From: Bryobacterales bacterium
GTDB lineage: Bacteria > Acidobacteriota > Terriglobia > Bryobacterales > Bryobacteraceae
Direction: 5' to 3'
NCBI GenBank assembly: GCA_947446025.1
Contig: CANFEY010000004.1
Coordinates: forward strand, 62,001-126,000
DNA: 64,000 bases
The notes under the pieces are model-generated. The model was given only the letters and a program-made list of their open reading frames with translations, searched no databases and had not been told where the DNA came from. Of the stretch, positions 8,286 through 16,523 are shown in pieces. How positions within the stretch are numbered: position 1 is the stretch's first letter; the number at the start of each line of letters is the position of its first letter. The position numbers and the translations under genes are program-made.

Positions 8286-9769
8286 TTTGCACCCCCCTCA
8301 GGCGCGTACGTCCAAGCCACAGTGCGGCTAGTTTCAATCAAGTACTCTTTGGCCACCCGCTGCACGTCTTCGACCGTGACCTTGTTGTACTCCTCCAGTT
8401 CCGTGAAGACCTTCCGCCAATCCCCAAAGCTAGCCTGGTACGACGCCAACGTCTCGGCGAGCCCGCTGTTGCTGGCCAACCCTTCGATCAACCCCGCGCG
8501 CAGCTTCGTCTTGACGCGTTGCAGCGCCGCCGCATCAATCGGTTGCGTCTTGATCCGCTCCAAGATCTCATACGCCGCCTTCTCGTTCTCCTCCAACGTG
8601 TGCCCCGCATTCGGCACCATGAACAGCAGAAATAACGACGGATACTTGCTGCCGGGATAGTTCGAGATCGCCTGGGCTGCCAGCGCCATCTGCTTGTCGC
8701 GGACCATCTCCTTATACAGCACACCCGTCCGCCCCCCGGAAAGAATCTCCGTCAGCAGGTCCAGCGCCGGTGCGTCGCCCGAGTATTGGTCCGGCCGCTT
8801 GTACCCGATCACCATGATCGGCTGCGCGGGCGAAGCCACCTTCACCCGCTTCTCGCCATTCTGCTTCGGCTCCACCGTGCGCACCATCGGCGGCGTGGGA
8901 CCTGCGGGAATGCGACCGAAGTACTTCTGTGCCATCCGCTTCGCCGTTGCAGGATCCACATCCCCCGCGATCGCGATGGTCAGGTTCGACGGCCCGTAGT
9001 ATTTCTTGAAAAACGCCTCAGCATCCGTGCGGCGGAAGCTTTCAATGTCACTGGCCCAGCCCCCCGCAAAGTTGTGATACGGATGCGCCTCGAACGCGGT
9101 TGCGAGCAGAGCCTCCACCAGCATTCCCTGCGGGCTCGATTCCACCCGCATGCGACGCTCCTCACGGACCACGTCGCGTTCCTTATAGAACTCCCGCAAC
9201 ACCGGCCGCAGGAACCGCTCGGATTCCAGCAGGAACCACAACTCCAGCCGGTTCGAAGGGAAGCTGTAGAAGTACTGCGTGTTGTCTTCCGACGTCCCTG
9301 CATTCATGCCGACCCCACCGTTCGACTCCACGATGCGGTCGTACTCGTTCGATTCTACGTAGCTGTCCGCTGTGCCGATGGCGTCCTTGAGGTTCGCCTC
9401 CAGCGTAGCGAGCTTGGCTTTGTCCGCCCGAAACCCCTTGTTCCGCTCGGCTTCCACGTTGTCGTATGCGCGTTCTATCGCGTCCAGCGCGGCCTTTTCC
9501 TTGAGCCAATTCTTACTGCCGATTGCCGACGTCCCCTTGAACGCCATGTGCTCGAACATGTGGGCAAGGCCTGTGGAGCCGCTGGGATCGTCGACGGCTC
9601 CCGCATTCACGTAAGTGTGGAAACTAACCACCGGCGCGTCATGGCGTTCGATGACCAAAAACTGCAGCCCGTTGGCAAGCGTGAAGGTGGTGACTTTTTT
9701 CTCAAAGTCCTGCAAGGATTGCGCGCAAAGCAGCGCAGGCAACAGGAACAGAAGCAAACGAATCCGCAT
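8282..9769 (-). CDS. Zinc M16 peptidase, catalytic subunit
   Basis: A 495-residue exported peptidase (signal peptide MRIRLLLFLLPALLCAQ). The zinc and catalytic motif HMFEH is at residues 70-74 within GLAHMFEHMAFKGT; the downstream FYKERDVVREERR segment supplies the third ligand position. A charged, coiled-coil-like insert of about 60 residues follows the zinc motif, as in other bacterial M16B proteins. The downstream partner lacks the motif, so the pair probably forms an active/inactive heterodimer that degrades peptides in the periplasm. ATGA overlap with the partner indicates coupled translation. Confidence 0.9.
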   Translation of the reverse strand: MRIRLLLFLLPALLCAQSLQDFEKKVTTFTLANGLQFLVIERHDAPVVSFHTYVNAGAVDDPSGSTGLAHMFEHMAFKGTSAIGSKNWLKEKAALDAIERAYDNVEAERNKGFRADKAKLATLEANLKDAIGTADSYVESNEYDRIVESNGGVGMNAGTSEDNTQYFYSFPSNRLELWFLLESERFLRPVLREFYKERDVVREERRMRVESSPQGMLVEALLATAFEAHPYHNFAGGWASDIESFRRTDAEAFFKKYYGPSNLTIAIAGDVDPATAKRMAQKYFGRIPAGPTPPMVRTVEPKQNGEKRVKVASPAQPIMVIGYKRPDQYSGDAPALDLLTEILSGGRTGVLYKEMVRDKQMALAAQAISNYPGSKYPSLFLLFMVPNAGHTLEENEKAAYEILERIKTQPIDAAALQRVKTKLRAGLIEGLASNSGLAETLASYQASFGDWRKVFTELEEYNKVTVEDVQRVAKEYLIETSRTVAWTYAPEGGAK

Positions 9770-9791
9770 GCTCCCAGTGTAGCGTTGGTAG

Positions 9792-9810
9792 GGCAGGCCT
9801 TTGGCCTGCC
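9792..9810 (-). terminator. Hairpin between frr and the M16 genes
   Basis: An 8-bp perfect stem (GGCAGGCC/GGCCTGCC) with a TTT loop lies between the end of frr and the start of the M16 gene. It lacks a clear T tract, so it may be a weak terminator or a dispersed palindrome rather than a strong intrinsic terminator. Confidence 0.4.
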
Positions 9811-9822
9811 AGGGTACAAGCC

Positions 9823-10398
9823 CTAAATCGCCATGATCTCTTTTTCTTTAGCCTTCGCGTTGACGTCGATCTTAGCAATGTAGCCGTCCGTCATCTTCTG
9901 CGTCTCTTCCAGACCCCGCCGCTCTTCATCCTCGCTGATGGTCTTATCCTTCATCAGCTTCTTCAGATGATCGTTGGCATCGCGCCTCACGTTGCGCACC
10001 GCCACGCGGTGATCTTCCGCGATCCCCAGCAGCTTCTTCGCGATTTCCTTGCGGCGCTCTTCGGTCAACGCCGGCACCGGCACACGAATGATTTTTCCGT
10101 CATTGCTGGGGTTCAGCCCCAACTCGGCCGCCTTGATTGCCTTCTCAATCGCGTTGATTTGCGAGACGTCCCAGGGTTGGATGGTGATCAGCTGCGCTTC
10201 AGGCACATGCAGGTTCGCCAGCTGGTTGATGGGCGTCATGGTGCCGTAGTAGTCCACCTTGACGTTGTCGAAGACGGAGACCGAGGCTCGCCCGGTGCGG
10301 ATGGTGGAAAGGTTCTGCTGTAGGTCCGCCAACGCTTTTTCCATGCGGGCTTTGGCGTTGGCTTCGACGTCTTTCACGCTCTTGAATTGGTCAGACAT
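9823..10398 (-). CDS. frr: Ribosome recycling factor
   Basis: A 191-residue protein matching RRF over its whole length: the N-terminal helix with LQQNLSTIRTGRAS, the VDYYGTMTPINQLANLHVPE core and the C-terminal EDEERRGLEETQKMTDGYI helix. With EF-G it splits post-termination ribosomes in the cytoplasm. The length is slightly above the usual 185. It is the last gene of the rplM-rpsI-rpsB-tsf-pyrH-frr order, a standard bacterial arrangement, and starts 9 bases after pyrH. Confidence 0.97.
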   Translation of the reverse strand: MSDQFKSVKDVEANAKARMEKALADLQQNLSTIRTGRASVSVFDNVKVDYYGTMTPINQLANLHVPEAQLITIQPWDVSQINAIEKAIKAAELGLNPSNDGKIIRVPVPALTEERRKEIAKKLLGIAEDHRVAVRNVRRDANDHLKKLMKDKTISEDEERRGLEETQKMTDGYIAKIDVNAKAKEKEIMAI

Positions 10399-10407
10399 AA
10401 ATTGGTT

Positions 10408-11115
10408 TTATGCGATCAGGGTTCCAACTGCTTCGCCCATCGCCATTCGCATTATATGGCCTCGGACGTTCAAATCAAAGACCGTAATGGGAAGATTGTT
10501 GTCGCGGCACATGGAAACAGCCGAGGCGTCCATCACGCGCAGGTTCTGGCCGAGCACTTCAGAGAAGCTGATCTTCTCATAACGCTTGGCCGAGGGGTTC
10601 TTCTTGGGGTCCGAATCGTAGACGCCGTCCACGCTTGTGGCTTTGGCGACGATTTCCGCCTTGATCTCCAGCGCCCGGAGCGTAGCCGCGGTGTCGGTGG
10701 AAAAATACGGATTGGACGTCCCCGCCGCAAAGATCACGATGCGGCCTTTTTCGAGGTGCCGCAGCGCCCGCCGGCGGATGTAAGTCTCCGCCACAGGGCG
10801 CATCTCGATGGCAGTCATCACCCGCGTAGGTACGCCGGTTTTCTCGAGTGCATCCTGCAAAGCCAGCGAATTGATGACCGTTGCCAGCATGCCCATGTGG
10901 TCCGCGGCTACACGGTCCATGTGTTTCGCCGCGGCAGCCACGCCGCGAAAGAAATTTCCTCCGCCCACGACTAGACCGATTTCGACGCCGGCGCGGGACA
11001 CTTCAGCGATTTCTTCCGCAAGGCTGGCGACCTTTGCGGGATCAATTCCGAGCGAAGCCTGTCCGGCAAGCACTTCACCGGACAGCTTCAGCAGAATGCG
11101 GCGGTAGCGGGGCAC
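10408..11115 (-). CDS. pyrH: UMP kinase
   Basis: A 235-residue amino-acid-kinase-fold enzyme that phosphorylates UMP to UDP. Diagnostic segments are [24 protein letters not shown] and [16 protein letters not shown]. The start is a GTG at 11113-11115, only 5 bases after the tsf stop, so the ribosome binding region lies inside tsf and translation is likely coupled. The position between tsf and frr is the common bacterial order. Confidence 0.97.
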   Translation of the reverse strand: MPRYRRILLKLSGEVLAGQASLGIDPAKVASLAEEIAEVSRAGVEIGLVVGGGNFFRGVAAAAKHMDRVAADHMGMLATVINSLALQDALEKTGVPTRVMTAIEMRPVAETYIRRRALRHLEKGRIVIFAAGTSNPYFSTDTAATLRALEIKAEIVAKATSVDGVYDSDPKKNPSAKRYEKISFSEVLGQNLRVMDASAVSMCRDNNLPITVFDLNVRGHIMRMAMGEAVGTLIA

Positions 11116-11120
11116 GGTGC

Positions 11121-11741
11121 CTATTCCGCTGCGGGTTCGTCGGTCTGGCCTGCGCCGACCTTAAACCGCACGAAACGGGCCACGGCAATCTTTTCACCCA
11201 ACTTGGCAATCTTCGCCTTGATGAGGTCCTGAATGGTGACCGTGTTGTCCTTGATGAAGGGTTGTTCGTAAAGGCAGAACTCTTCGTAATACTTGTTCAT
11301 ACGCCCCTCGACGATCTTATCGACCATCTTTTCGGGCTTGCCTTCAGCTAACGCGCGCGCACGCTGGATGTCTTTTTCCTTGTCCAGCGAGCCCTGCGTC
11401 ACTTCCTCCCGCCGGATAAACGACGGGTCGGACGCCGCGATCTGCATCGCGATGTCCTTGACCAGTTCCTGGAAGTCTTCGGTGCGCGCCACGAAGTCGG
11501 ATTCGCAGTTCACTTCCACCATCACGCCCAACTGGGCGCCGGGATGGATATAGGTACTGATGACACCCTGTTTGGCGCTGCGCGATTCCTTCTTGCTGGC
11601 GTTGGCAATGCCCTTCTTTCGGAGGACCACTTCGCCTTCTGCCAGGTCGCCCTTGGCTTCCACCAGCGCGGTCTTGCATTCCATCATGCCTGCGCCAGTG
11701 CGTTCGCGTAGTTGTTTGACTAATGCTGCGGTGATTTCCAT
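11121..11741 (-). CDS. tsf: Elongation factor Ts, short form
   Basis: A 206-residue EF-Ts, the nucleotide exchange factor for EF-Tu. The N-terminal UBA-like domain with [19 protein letters not shown] and the following core ([13 protein letters not shown]) are present. It is shorter than the roughly 280-residue E. coli protein and resembles the compact forms with a single core subdomain. It begins 6 bases after rpsB. Ribosomal position and operon order support the call. Confidence 0.97.
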   Translation of the reverse strand: MEITAALVKQLRERTGAGMMECKTALVEAKGDLAEGEVVLRKKGIANASKKESRSAKQGVISTYIHPGAQLGVMVEVNCESDFVARTEDFQELVKDIAMQIAASDPSFIRREEVTQGSLDKEKDIQRARALAEGKPEKMVDKIVEGRMNKYYEEFCLYEQPFIKDNTVTIQDLIKAKIAKLGEKIAVARFVRFKVGAGQTDEPAAE

Positions 11742-11747
11742 GGTTCT

Positions 11748-12626
11748 TTAAGCGTCCGGATCAATGGCTTTTTTCAGCGAATTCGACGGCAGATCTTCGT
11801 CGGGCATGCTTTCCGACATCAACTGCTGCGCGTATTTCGGGTCCACGTATTGCGCGTATTCCGGGATGTCTTCGACGGATGTGACTTCCATTTCGTCGGA
11901 GTGCTCGGCTACCGCAACCGGCTGCGCGAAGTCATGCTCGGTGGCCAACTGGCGGCCTTCCACGCACGCATCGGCGATCTTCGTCGTGAACAGGCGGATG
12001 GCGCGCAAGGCGTCATCGTTGCCGGGAATCACGTAGTTCACCTTGTCGGGATCGCAATTAGTGTCCACAACCGCAACTACGGAGATGCCCAGTTTGCGGG
12101 CTTCTTCCACAGCAATGGCTTCCTTGTTCGAATCGATCACGAACATCACGTCGGGCAGGCCTTGCATGTTCTTGATGCCCGCCAGATTCTGGTCCAACTG
12201 CTTGCGCTCGCGTTCCAGACGGATAACTTCCTTCTTCGCGCGCCCGTCCCAGTTACCCTCTTCGGCCATGGCGTCCAGTTCCTTCAAACGCTTGATGGAC
12301 TTTTGGACCGTGGCCATGTTGGTGAGCAAACCGCCCAGCCAACGTTGGTTGATGTAGTACATGCCGGCTCGCGTGGCTTCTTCGGCAATGGCTTCCTGCG
12401 CCTGCCGCTTGGTGCCCACGAACAGAACGGTCTTGCCTTGCGCGGCCATATCGCCCACGTAACGCATCGCGTCCTTGAACAGCTTCAGTGTCTTCTGGAG
12501 ATCAATGATGTAGATCCCGTTTCGTTCCCCGAAGATGTATTCTTTCATCTTGGGATTCCAGCGCTTGGTCTGGTGCCCGAAGTGAACGCCGGCTTCGAGC
12601 AATTCTTTCATGCTAATTTGAGGCAA
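11748..12626 (-). CDS. rpsB: 30S ribosomal protein S2
   Basis: A 292-residue S2. The N-terminus [19 protein letters not shown] is typical; the downstream [19 protein letters not shown] segment is conserved. The start is taken as TTG at 12624-12626: an AGGAGG lies at 12631-12636, 4 bases upstream, whereas the internal ATG at 12609-12611 would be 19 bases away, and most S2 proteins carry the extra five residues. About 50 residues of acidic extension follow the core, making it longer than E. coli S2. Confidence 0.96.
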   Translation of the reverse strand: MPQISMKELLEAGVHFGHQTKRWNPKMKEYIFGERNGIYIIDLQKTLKLFKDAMRYVGDMAAQGKTVLFVGTKRQAQEAIAEEATRAGMYYINQRWLGGLLTNMATVQKSIKRLKELDAMAEEGNWDGRAKKEVIRLERERKQLDQNLAGIKNMQGLPDVMFVIDSNKEAIAVEEARKLGISVVAVVDTNCDPDKVNYVIPGNDDALRAIRLFTTKIADACVEGRQLATEHDFAQPVAVAEHSDEMEVTSVEDIPEYAQYVDPKYAQQLMSESMPDEDLPSNSLKKAIDPDA

Positions 12627-12717
12627 AAGTCCTCCTTATGGACTTGTCGCGGAAACCTCACCACGGTCCAAAGCGGGATTTGTGGCGAGGGCTATGACTA
12701 CTACAAAGAAACAACGA

Positions 12718-12738
12718 GCGGGCCAACCTGCGGCCCGC
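12718..12738 (-). terminator. Hairpin between rpsI and rpsB
   Basis: A 7-bp perfect GC stem (GCGGGCC/GGCCCGC) with a 7-base loop in the 137-base gap between rpsI and rpsB. There is only a weak T-rich stretch after it on the minus strand, so it may attenuate rather than stop transcription. Confidence 0.4.
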
Positions 12739-12763
12739 CCGAAAATACACTTGAAGCTGCCGC

Positions 12764-13162
12764 TTAGCGCTTGGAGAATTGGAAGCGTTTGCGCGCGCCC
12801 TTTTGACCGTACTTCTTGCGCTCCACCTTGCGGGCGTCACGCGTCAGCAGGCCGAGTTCCTTCAGCTTGCCGCGCAGTTCAATGTTGAACTCCAGCAGCG
12901 CACGGGCAATCCCGAGCTTCGCCGCGCCGGCTTGCCCGTTCGGCCCGCCGCCCGATGCGGTGATCAGGATGTCAAACTTATCCGTCGCCTCCGCCGCCAC
13001 CAGCGGCTGCTGCACGATCGCGCGCGCCGTGGGGCTGGGGAAATAATTCTCGAATTCGCGGCCGTTGACCTTGATGTTGCCGCTGCCGGGGCGGAGGAAT
13101 ACACGGGCAACTGCCGTCTTGCGGCGGCCCGTTCCAAGATGTTGTACCAATGTTGCTGCCAT
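12764..13162 (-). CDS. rpsI: 30S ribosomal protein S9
   Basis: A 132-residue S9 with the conserved [19 protein letters not shown] start and the basic C-terminus ending [17 protein letters not shown], which reaches the P-site tRNA in the ribosome. It follows rplM by 8 bases, the standard L13-S9 pair. Confidence 0.97.
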   Translation of the reverse strand: MAATLVQHLGTGRRKTAVARVFLRPGSGNIKVNGREFENYFPSPTARAIVQQPLVAAEATDKFDILITASGGGPNGQAGAAKLGIARALLEFNIELRGKLKELGLLTRDARKVERKKYGQKGARKRFQFSKR

Positions 13163-13170
13163 GATATTCC

Positions 13171-13605
13171 TTAGGATGCTACTTTCATTTCCACGGGCTT
13201 CTGCGCTTCGTGCGGATGCTTATCGCCCGCATACACGTTCAGCTTGCGGTACATCTGCTTGCCCAGCTTGTTCTTCGGCAGCATGCCCTTAATAGCTTCT
13301 TCGATCAGCCGCGTCGGATGCGTCTGGCGCATGTCGCGTGCCAACACTTCCGTCAACCCGCCCGGATAACCCGAGTGACGCCGATAGAGCTTCTGCTGTT
13401 CTTTACGGCCCGTCATGCGGACCTTCGCGGCATTGACCACGATGATGTGGTCGCCGGTGTCCATGAACGGCGTATAACGGGGCTTGTGTTTGCCCATCAG
13501 GATCAACGCCGCCTGGCTGGCCACGCGACCGAGGACCGCCCCATCCGCATCAATGACGTGCCAATCACGCTGGATGCCGGGGAGCGAAGGAAATGCGGTT
13601 TTCAT
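13171..13605 (-). CDS. rplM: 50S ribosomal protein L13
   Basis: A 144-residue L13 with [37 protein letters not shown] and [15 protein letters not shown], all family signatures. It is an early assembly protein of the large subunit. It is first in the operon; a candidate promoter lies about 90-120 bases upstream. Confidence 0.97.
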   Translation of the reverse strand: MKTAFPSLPGIQRDWHVIDADGAVLGRVASQAALILMGKHKPRYTPFMDTGDHIIVVNAAKVRMTGRKEQQKLYRRHSGYPGGLTEVLARDMRQTHPTRLIEEAIKGMLPKNKLGKQMYRKLNVYAGDKHPHEAQKPVEMKVAS

Positions 13606-13696
13606 TGTGAGACCTTTATCTTTTGGCTCCTGCTATCCCGGCCGATGGGAGACGACACGTATCCCGGCCAGCTCGGGGCTAGCAATAGCTCTAACG

Positions 13697-13726
13697 ATGG
13701 TACTCGAACCGGGGTGGCCCTGTCAA
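13697..13726 (-). promoter_or_regulatory. Candidate promoter of the rplM operon
   Basis: On the minus strand a perfect TTGACA (13721-13726) is followed after 18 bases by TACCAT (13697-13702), giving a predicted leader of about 85 bases before rplM. The rest of the 271-base gap up to 13876 shows no gene. A stretch resembling a tRNA T-arm overlaps the spacer but does not fold into a full tRNA. Confidence 0.45.
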
Positions 13727-13876
13727 AGCTCCGAAAGGCACGTCGGTTCCATCGAGCGCTGTAGCGCAATGGGGCCGGCCTTAACCCGTCCGACAGCTTC
13801 CACCCACCGATTGAACGGCGACCGGACTCGTCGCAACAATTCTTTGTATGCCGCCGGGCGGGGGTATATTTATCTT

Positions 13877-14096
13877 GTGCGAGTCAAGACATCCGTCACC
13901 CTGCCCGAGGAGCTGCTCACCCGTTTGGATCGGGTAGACAAGAATCGCTCTGCTCTGCTTGAGCGCGCGGCTGGCGTATCTCGACCGTTTGTCCAGGCAG
14001 CAGCGGGATCGGCGGGACATCGAGATCATCAACCGTAACGCGGATCAAATCAACCGCGAGGTTGAGGACATTCTGGAATACCAGCAGATCTGGTGA
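13877..14096 (+). pseudogene. MazE/CopG-like antitoxin, frameshifted
   Basis: The frame starting at GTG 13877 reads VRVKTSVTLPEELLTRLDRV then DKNRSALLERAAG, a ribbon-helix-helix DNA-binding domain. It then runs out of character and stops at 14036-14038. The continuation YLDRLSRQQRDRRDIEIIN to a stop at 14094-14096 is in another frame beginning near 13976, as expected if two bases were lost around 13970-13976. The restored protein of about 73 residues would have an RHH domain and a charged toxin-binding tail, and would end 10 bases before the toxin start. As written the antitoxin has lost its neutralising tail. Confidence 0.65.
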
Positions 14097-14106
14097 GGTC
14101 CTACCA

Positions 14107-14457
14107 TTGAAACGTGGCGAGTTGTACGTCGTTCGCAAACCGGGTTCGCATGACCCCCGCAAGGAAGACCCTCGAAAACAGCTCGTCTTTGTGATTACGA
14201 GCCGGCAGACGCTGATCGATTCGCGTCATTCCTCGGCAATATGCGCGCCGGTTTACTCGAGCCATGGGGCGCTAAGCACACAGGTACTGGTGGGCCCCGA
14301 TGAGGGGTTGAAGAAGGAATCCGGCATTCACTGCGACGAACTGGTCAGCGTCCAAAAATCTCCGTTGACTCACTACCTCGGCTCCTTGAATCCCAGAGCG
14401 TTGCGGGAGTTTGACGTCGCGCTGGGTGTTGCGTTAGGGCTGGAGCCGGAACACTAA
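14107..14457 (+). CDS. MazF/PemK-family toxin
   Basis: A 116-residue protein beginning at TTG 14107 (LKRGELYVVRKPGSHDPRK), with GAGGT 9 bases upstream. The SH3-like PemK/MazF barrel is recognisable from RGELYVV, RKQLVFVITS, the APVYSS segment and the CDELVSVQKSPL segment. Family members cut mRNA at short motifs. It directly follows the frameshifted RHH antitoxin and is itself intact. An ATG at 14062 would give a longer product but lies within the antitoxin tail. Confidence 0.75.
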   Translation: MKRGELYVVRKPGSHDPRKEDPRKQLVFVITSRQTLIDSRHSSAICAPVYSSHGALSTQVLVGPDEGLKKESGIHCDELVSVQKSPLTHYLGSLNPRALREFDVALGVALGLEPEH

Positions 14458-14523
14458 GTATCCGCATTCGGCCCACTAGGGCCAAATCGCCCCGTCCTGT
14501 ATACTGAGCGTTAAGGAATTCAT

Positions 14524-15186
14524 ATGAAACTCTTCAACCACATCAAGCTACTCCCCGTATTCGCGCTCCTGCTCACCGCTCTCCCCGCCACCCCGCAAGG
14601 CAAAGGCAAAGGCGGCGGTGACAACGATCCTGACCGCGTCGTTGCCGGCGCAGCGCTTCCGGCTGGCTGGGCGGTTCGCGTGGACCGCGATGCCAACAAT
14701 AGTGCCAAGGTCTCCGAAGCTGCGGGCGTCATGCACTTCGTGATGGGTGCCGCAGGCAGCTTCTACAACAGCACTTGGACCAAGACCGGCGACTATAAGT
14801 ACTCGGCTCGCGTGACGCAGGTGAAGGCTCCCACGCATCCCACCTCCTACGGCATCATGGTTGGTGGCAAAGATCTGACCGCCCCCAACCAGACCTACAC
14901 CTACTTCCTGGTGCGCGCCGCGGGCGAGTATTTCATCTCCAATCGCGAAGGCGCGACCACGGCGACCCAGGTCAATTGGACCGCGCATCCGGCAGTGGCG
15001 AAGGCCGGCGCTGACGGCAAGCAGGCCAACGTGCTCGGCGTGCAGGTTGCCGGCGCGGACGTCATCTTCAGCGTCAACGGCACCGAAGTGAAGCGCCTCC
15101 CCAAGGCTGGCTTGCACGTGGACGGCATCGTCGGCGTCCGCATCGGCCACAACTTCGACGTCGACGTCGACCAGATCTCGCGCTAG
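14524..15186 (+). CDS. Secreted protein with concanavalin-like fold (putative)
   Basis: A 220-residue protein with signal peptide MKLFNHIKLLPVFALLLTALPATPQ, a Gly/Lys-rich linker, then a beta-rich domain. Segments such as WTKTGDYKYSARVTQVKAP, SYGIMVGGKDL and VDGIVGVRIGHNFDVDVDQ resemble LamG/DUF1080-type jelly-roll domains that bind sugars. No catalytic residues can be named. AAGGA lies 6 bases before the ATG and TATACT (14500-14505) upstream is a possible -10. A strong terminator follows, so it is probably transcribed alone. Confidence 0.65.
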   Translation: MKLFNHIKLLPVFALLLTALPATPQGKGKGGGDNDPDRVVAGAALPAGWAVRVDRDANNSAKVSEAAGVMHFVMGAAGSFYNSTWTKTGDYKYSARVTQVKAPTHPTSYGIMVGGKDLTAPNQTYTYFLVRAAGEYFISNREGATTATQVNWTAHPAVAKAGADGKQANVLGVQVAGADVIFSVNGTEVKRLPKAGLHVDGIVGVRIGHNFDVDVDQISR

Positions 15187-15218
15187 AAATTCTCCTCTTT
15201 CTACTTCTTCGAATACAG

Positions 15219-15262
15219 GGGCGGCTAGGTTCGATTTTGGACCTGCCGCCCTTTCTGTTTTT
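15219..15262 (+). terminator. Intrinsic terminator after the 14.5 kb gene
   Basis: Arms GGGCGGC (15219-15225) and GCCGCCC (15245-15251) extended by AGGT/ACCT pairing inside, followed by TTTCTGTTTTT. Confidence 0.75.
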
Positions 15263-15308
15263 GCCGAACTAGGCGCTTCCCCTTAGTGGTCATAGAGCGG
15301 TTCTGCGG

Positions 15309-15314
15309 TAGAAT
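15309..15314 (+). promoter_or_regulatory. -10 box of the efflux adaptor gene
   Basis: TAGAAT lies only 6 bases before the ATG at 15321, with no Shine-Dalgarno sequence, suggesting a leaderless message. Confidence 0.35.
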
Positions 15315-15320
15315 CGACCC

Positions 15321-16523
15321 ATGACGATCCGCCAGAGTGTCGCGCTGGTTGTATTGTTGCTAGCGGCGTTTGGTGCGGGAACCTGGTACAGCTCCCGGAA
15401 CGCCTCCCTCCCAGGTCCGCAAATCCTTTATTATCAAGATCCTATGCACCCGGCCTACCGGTCCGACAAACCTGGCACGGCCCCGGATTGCGGCATGGCC
15501 CTGGTCCCGGTCTACTCCAATTCAAAACCCGCCTCGGCCGGCATCCACATCGATCCCGAAAAGCAGCACCTGCTGGGAATCCGCCTCACCACCGTGGAAA
15601 AGGGCGGCGGAACGCGCCTGCTTCGCACCCCGGGCCGCGTCGCCGTGGACACCGCGCTCCTCTTTGTCATCAACGCCGCAACCGAAGGCTACTTCACCAG
15701 CGTCGTCAGAAACGTTGGTGACAAAGTAGCGAAGGACGAACTCCTCGGCACCCACTTTGTCCGCGAATTGCGCGCCGCCGCCCTGGGCCACCTGGCTACC
15801 CTCGACCGCATCCAGCCCTCCGCAAGCACTCCTCTGGACCCCACCCGCAGCCAGTCCGATCGCACAAACCTGGGCCTCTCCCTCGAAATCCTCCGCAACA
15901 TGGGCGTTTCCGATACCCAGATCAAAGCCGTTGAACGCGCTCGCGACGTCCCTCCAAGTATCGAACTGCGCGCCCCCGGTGCCGGCATCGTCCTGGCGCG
16001 CAATGCATCGCTAGGCCAGCGCTTCAATCGCGGCGACGAACTATTCCGCATCGCCGACCTGAGCAGCGTCTGGATCCTGGCGGATTTCTTCCGCGAAGAT
16101 GCCGCATCGCTCCCGCGCGGCACCTCCGCCCGCATCTACGTAGGGAACCCGGCCCGCTCCTTCACCGCCAGAGTAAGTGACACCGTCCCCGATTTTGACC
16201 CCGTGACCCAAACCGCGAAGGTCCGCCTCACCGCGGACAATCCCGGACTCGCTCTAAAACCCGACATGTTCGTCGAGGTGGAACTCTCCCTCCCCATGCC
16301 CACCGGACTAACCGTGCCCCAAGACGCTGTGCTCGATTTCGGCCACGCAACCTCCGTCTTTGTGGCCGCCCCCGACGGAAGCTTTGTGTCCCGAGCTGTC
16401 GAAACCAGGTGGCGATCCGGCGGGCGCGTACAAATCACCAAAGGACTCGCCGCTGGTGACAAAGTCGTCGTCTCCGGCCAGTTTCTCCTCGATTCTGAAA
16501 CCTGCATGCAGGCGCATCCCTAA
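15321..16523 (+). CDS. CusB-like periplasmic adaptor of a heavy-metal RND pump
   Basis: A 400-residue membrane-fusion protein. After an N-terminal membrane anchor comes a heavy-metal-binding domain (YYQDPMHPAYRSDKPG, DCGMALVPVY) with the Met/His/Cys residues typical of Cu/Ag adaptors, then the barrel-sandwich, helical hairpin and beta-barrel domains (APGAGIVLARNASLGQRFNRG, PDFDPVTQTAKVRL). It would link an inner-membrane CusA pump to an outer-membrane channel; no TolC-like gene is nearby. Its stop shares one base with the start of the CusA-like gene (TAATG), so the two are coupled. Confidence 0.85.
   Translation: MTIRQSVALVVLLLAAFGAGTWYSSRNASLPGPQILYYQDPMHPAYRSDKPGTAPDCGMALVPVYSNSKPASAGIHIDPEKQHLLGIRLTTVEKGGGTRLLRTPGRVAVDTALLFVINAATEGYFTSVVRNVGDKVAKDELLGTHFVRELRAAALGHLATLDRIQPSASTPLDPTRSQSDRTNLGLSLEILRNMGVSDTQIKAVERARDVPPSIELRAPGAGIVLARNASLGQRFNRGDELFRIADLSSVWILADFFREDAASLPRGTSARIYVGNPARSFTARVSDTVPDFDPVTQTAKVRLTADNPGLALKPDMFVEVELSLPMPTGLTVPQDAVLDFGHATSVFVAAPDGSFVSRAVETRWRSGGRVQITKGLAAGDKVVVSGQFLLDSETCMQAHP

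Noticed and set aside
9792-9810. Hairpin after frr as a strong terminator
   Set aside because: No T tract; kept only as a low-confidence hairpin.
13680-13730. T-arm-like sequence GGTTCGAGTACC on the minus strand
   Set aside because: No matching acceptor, D or anticodon arm can be folded around it; it lies in the rplM promoter region.
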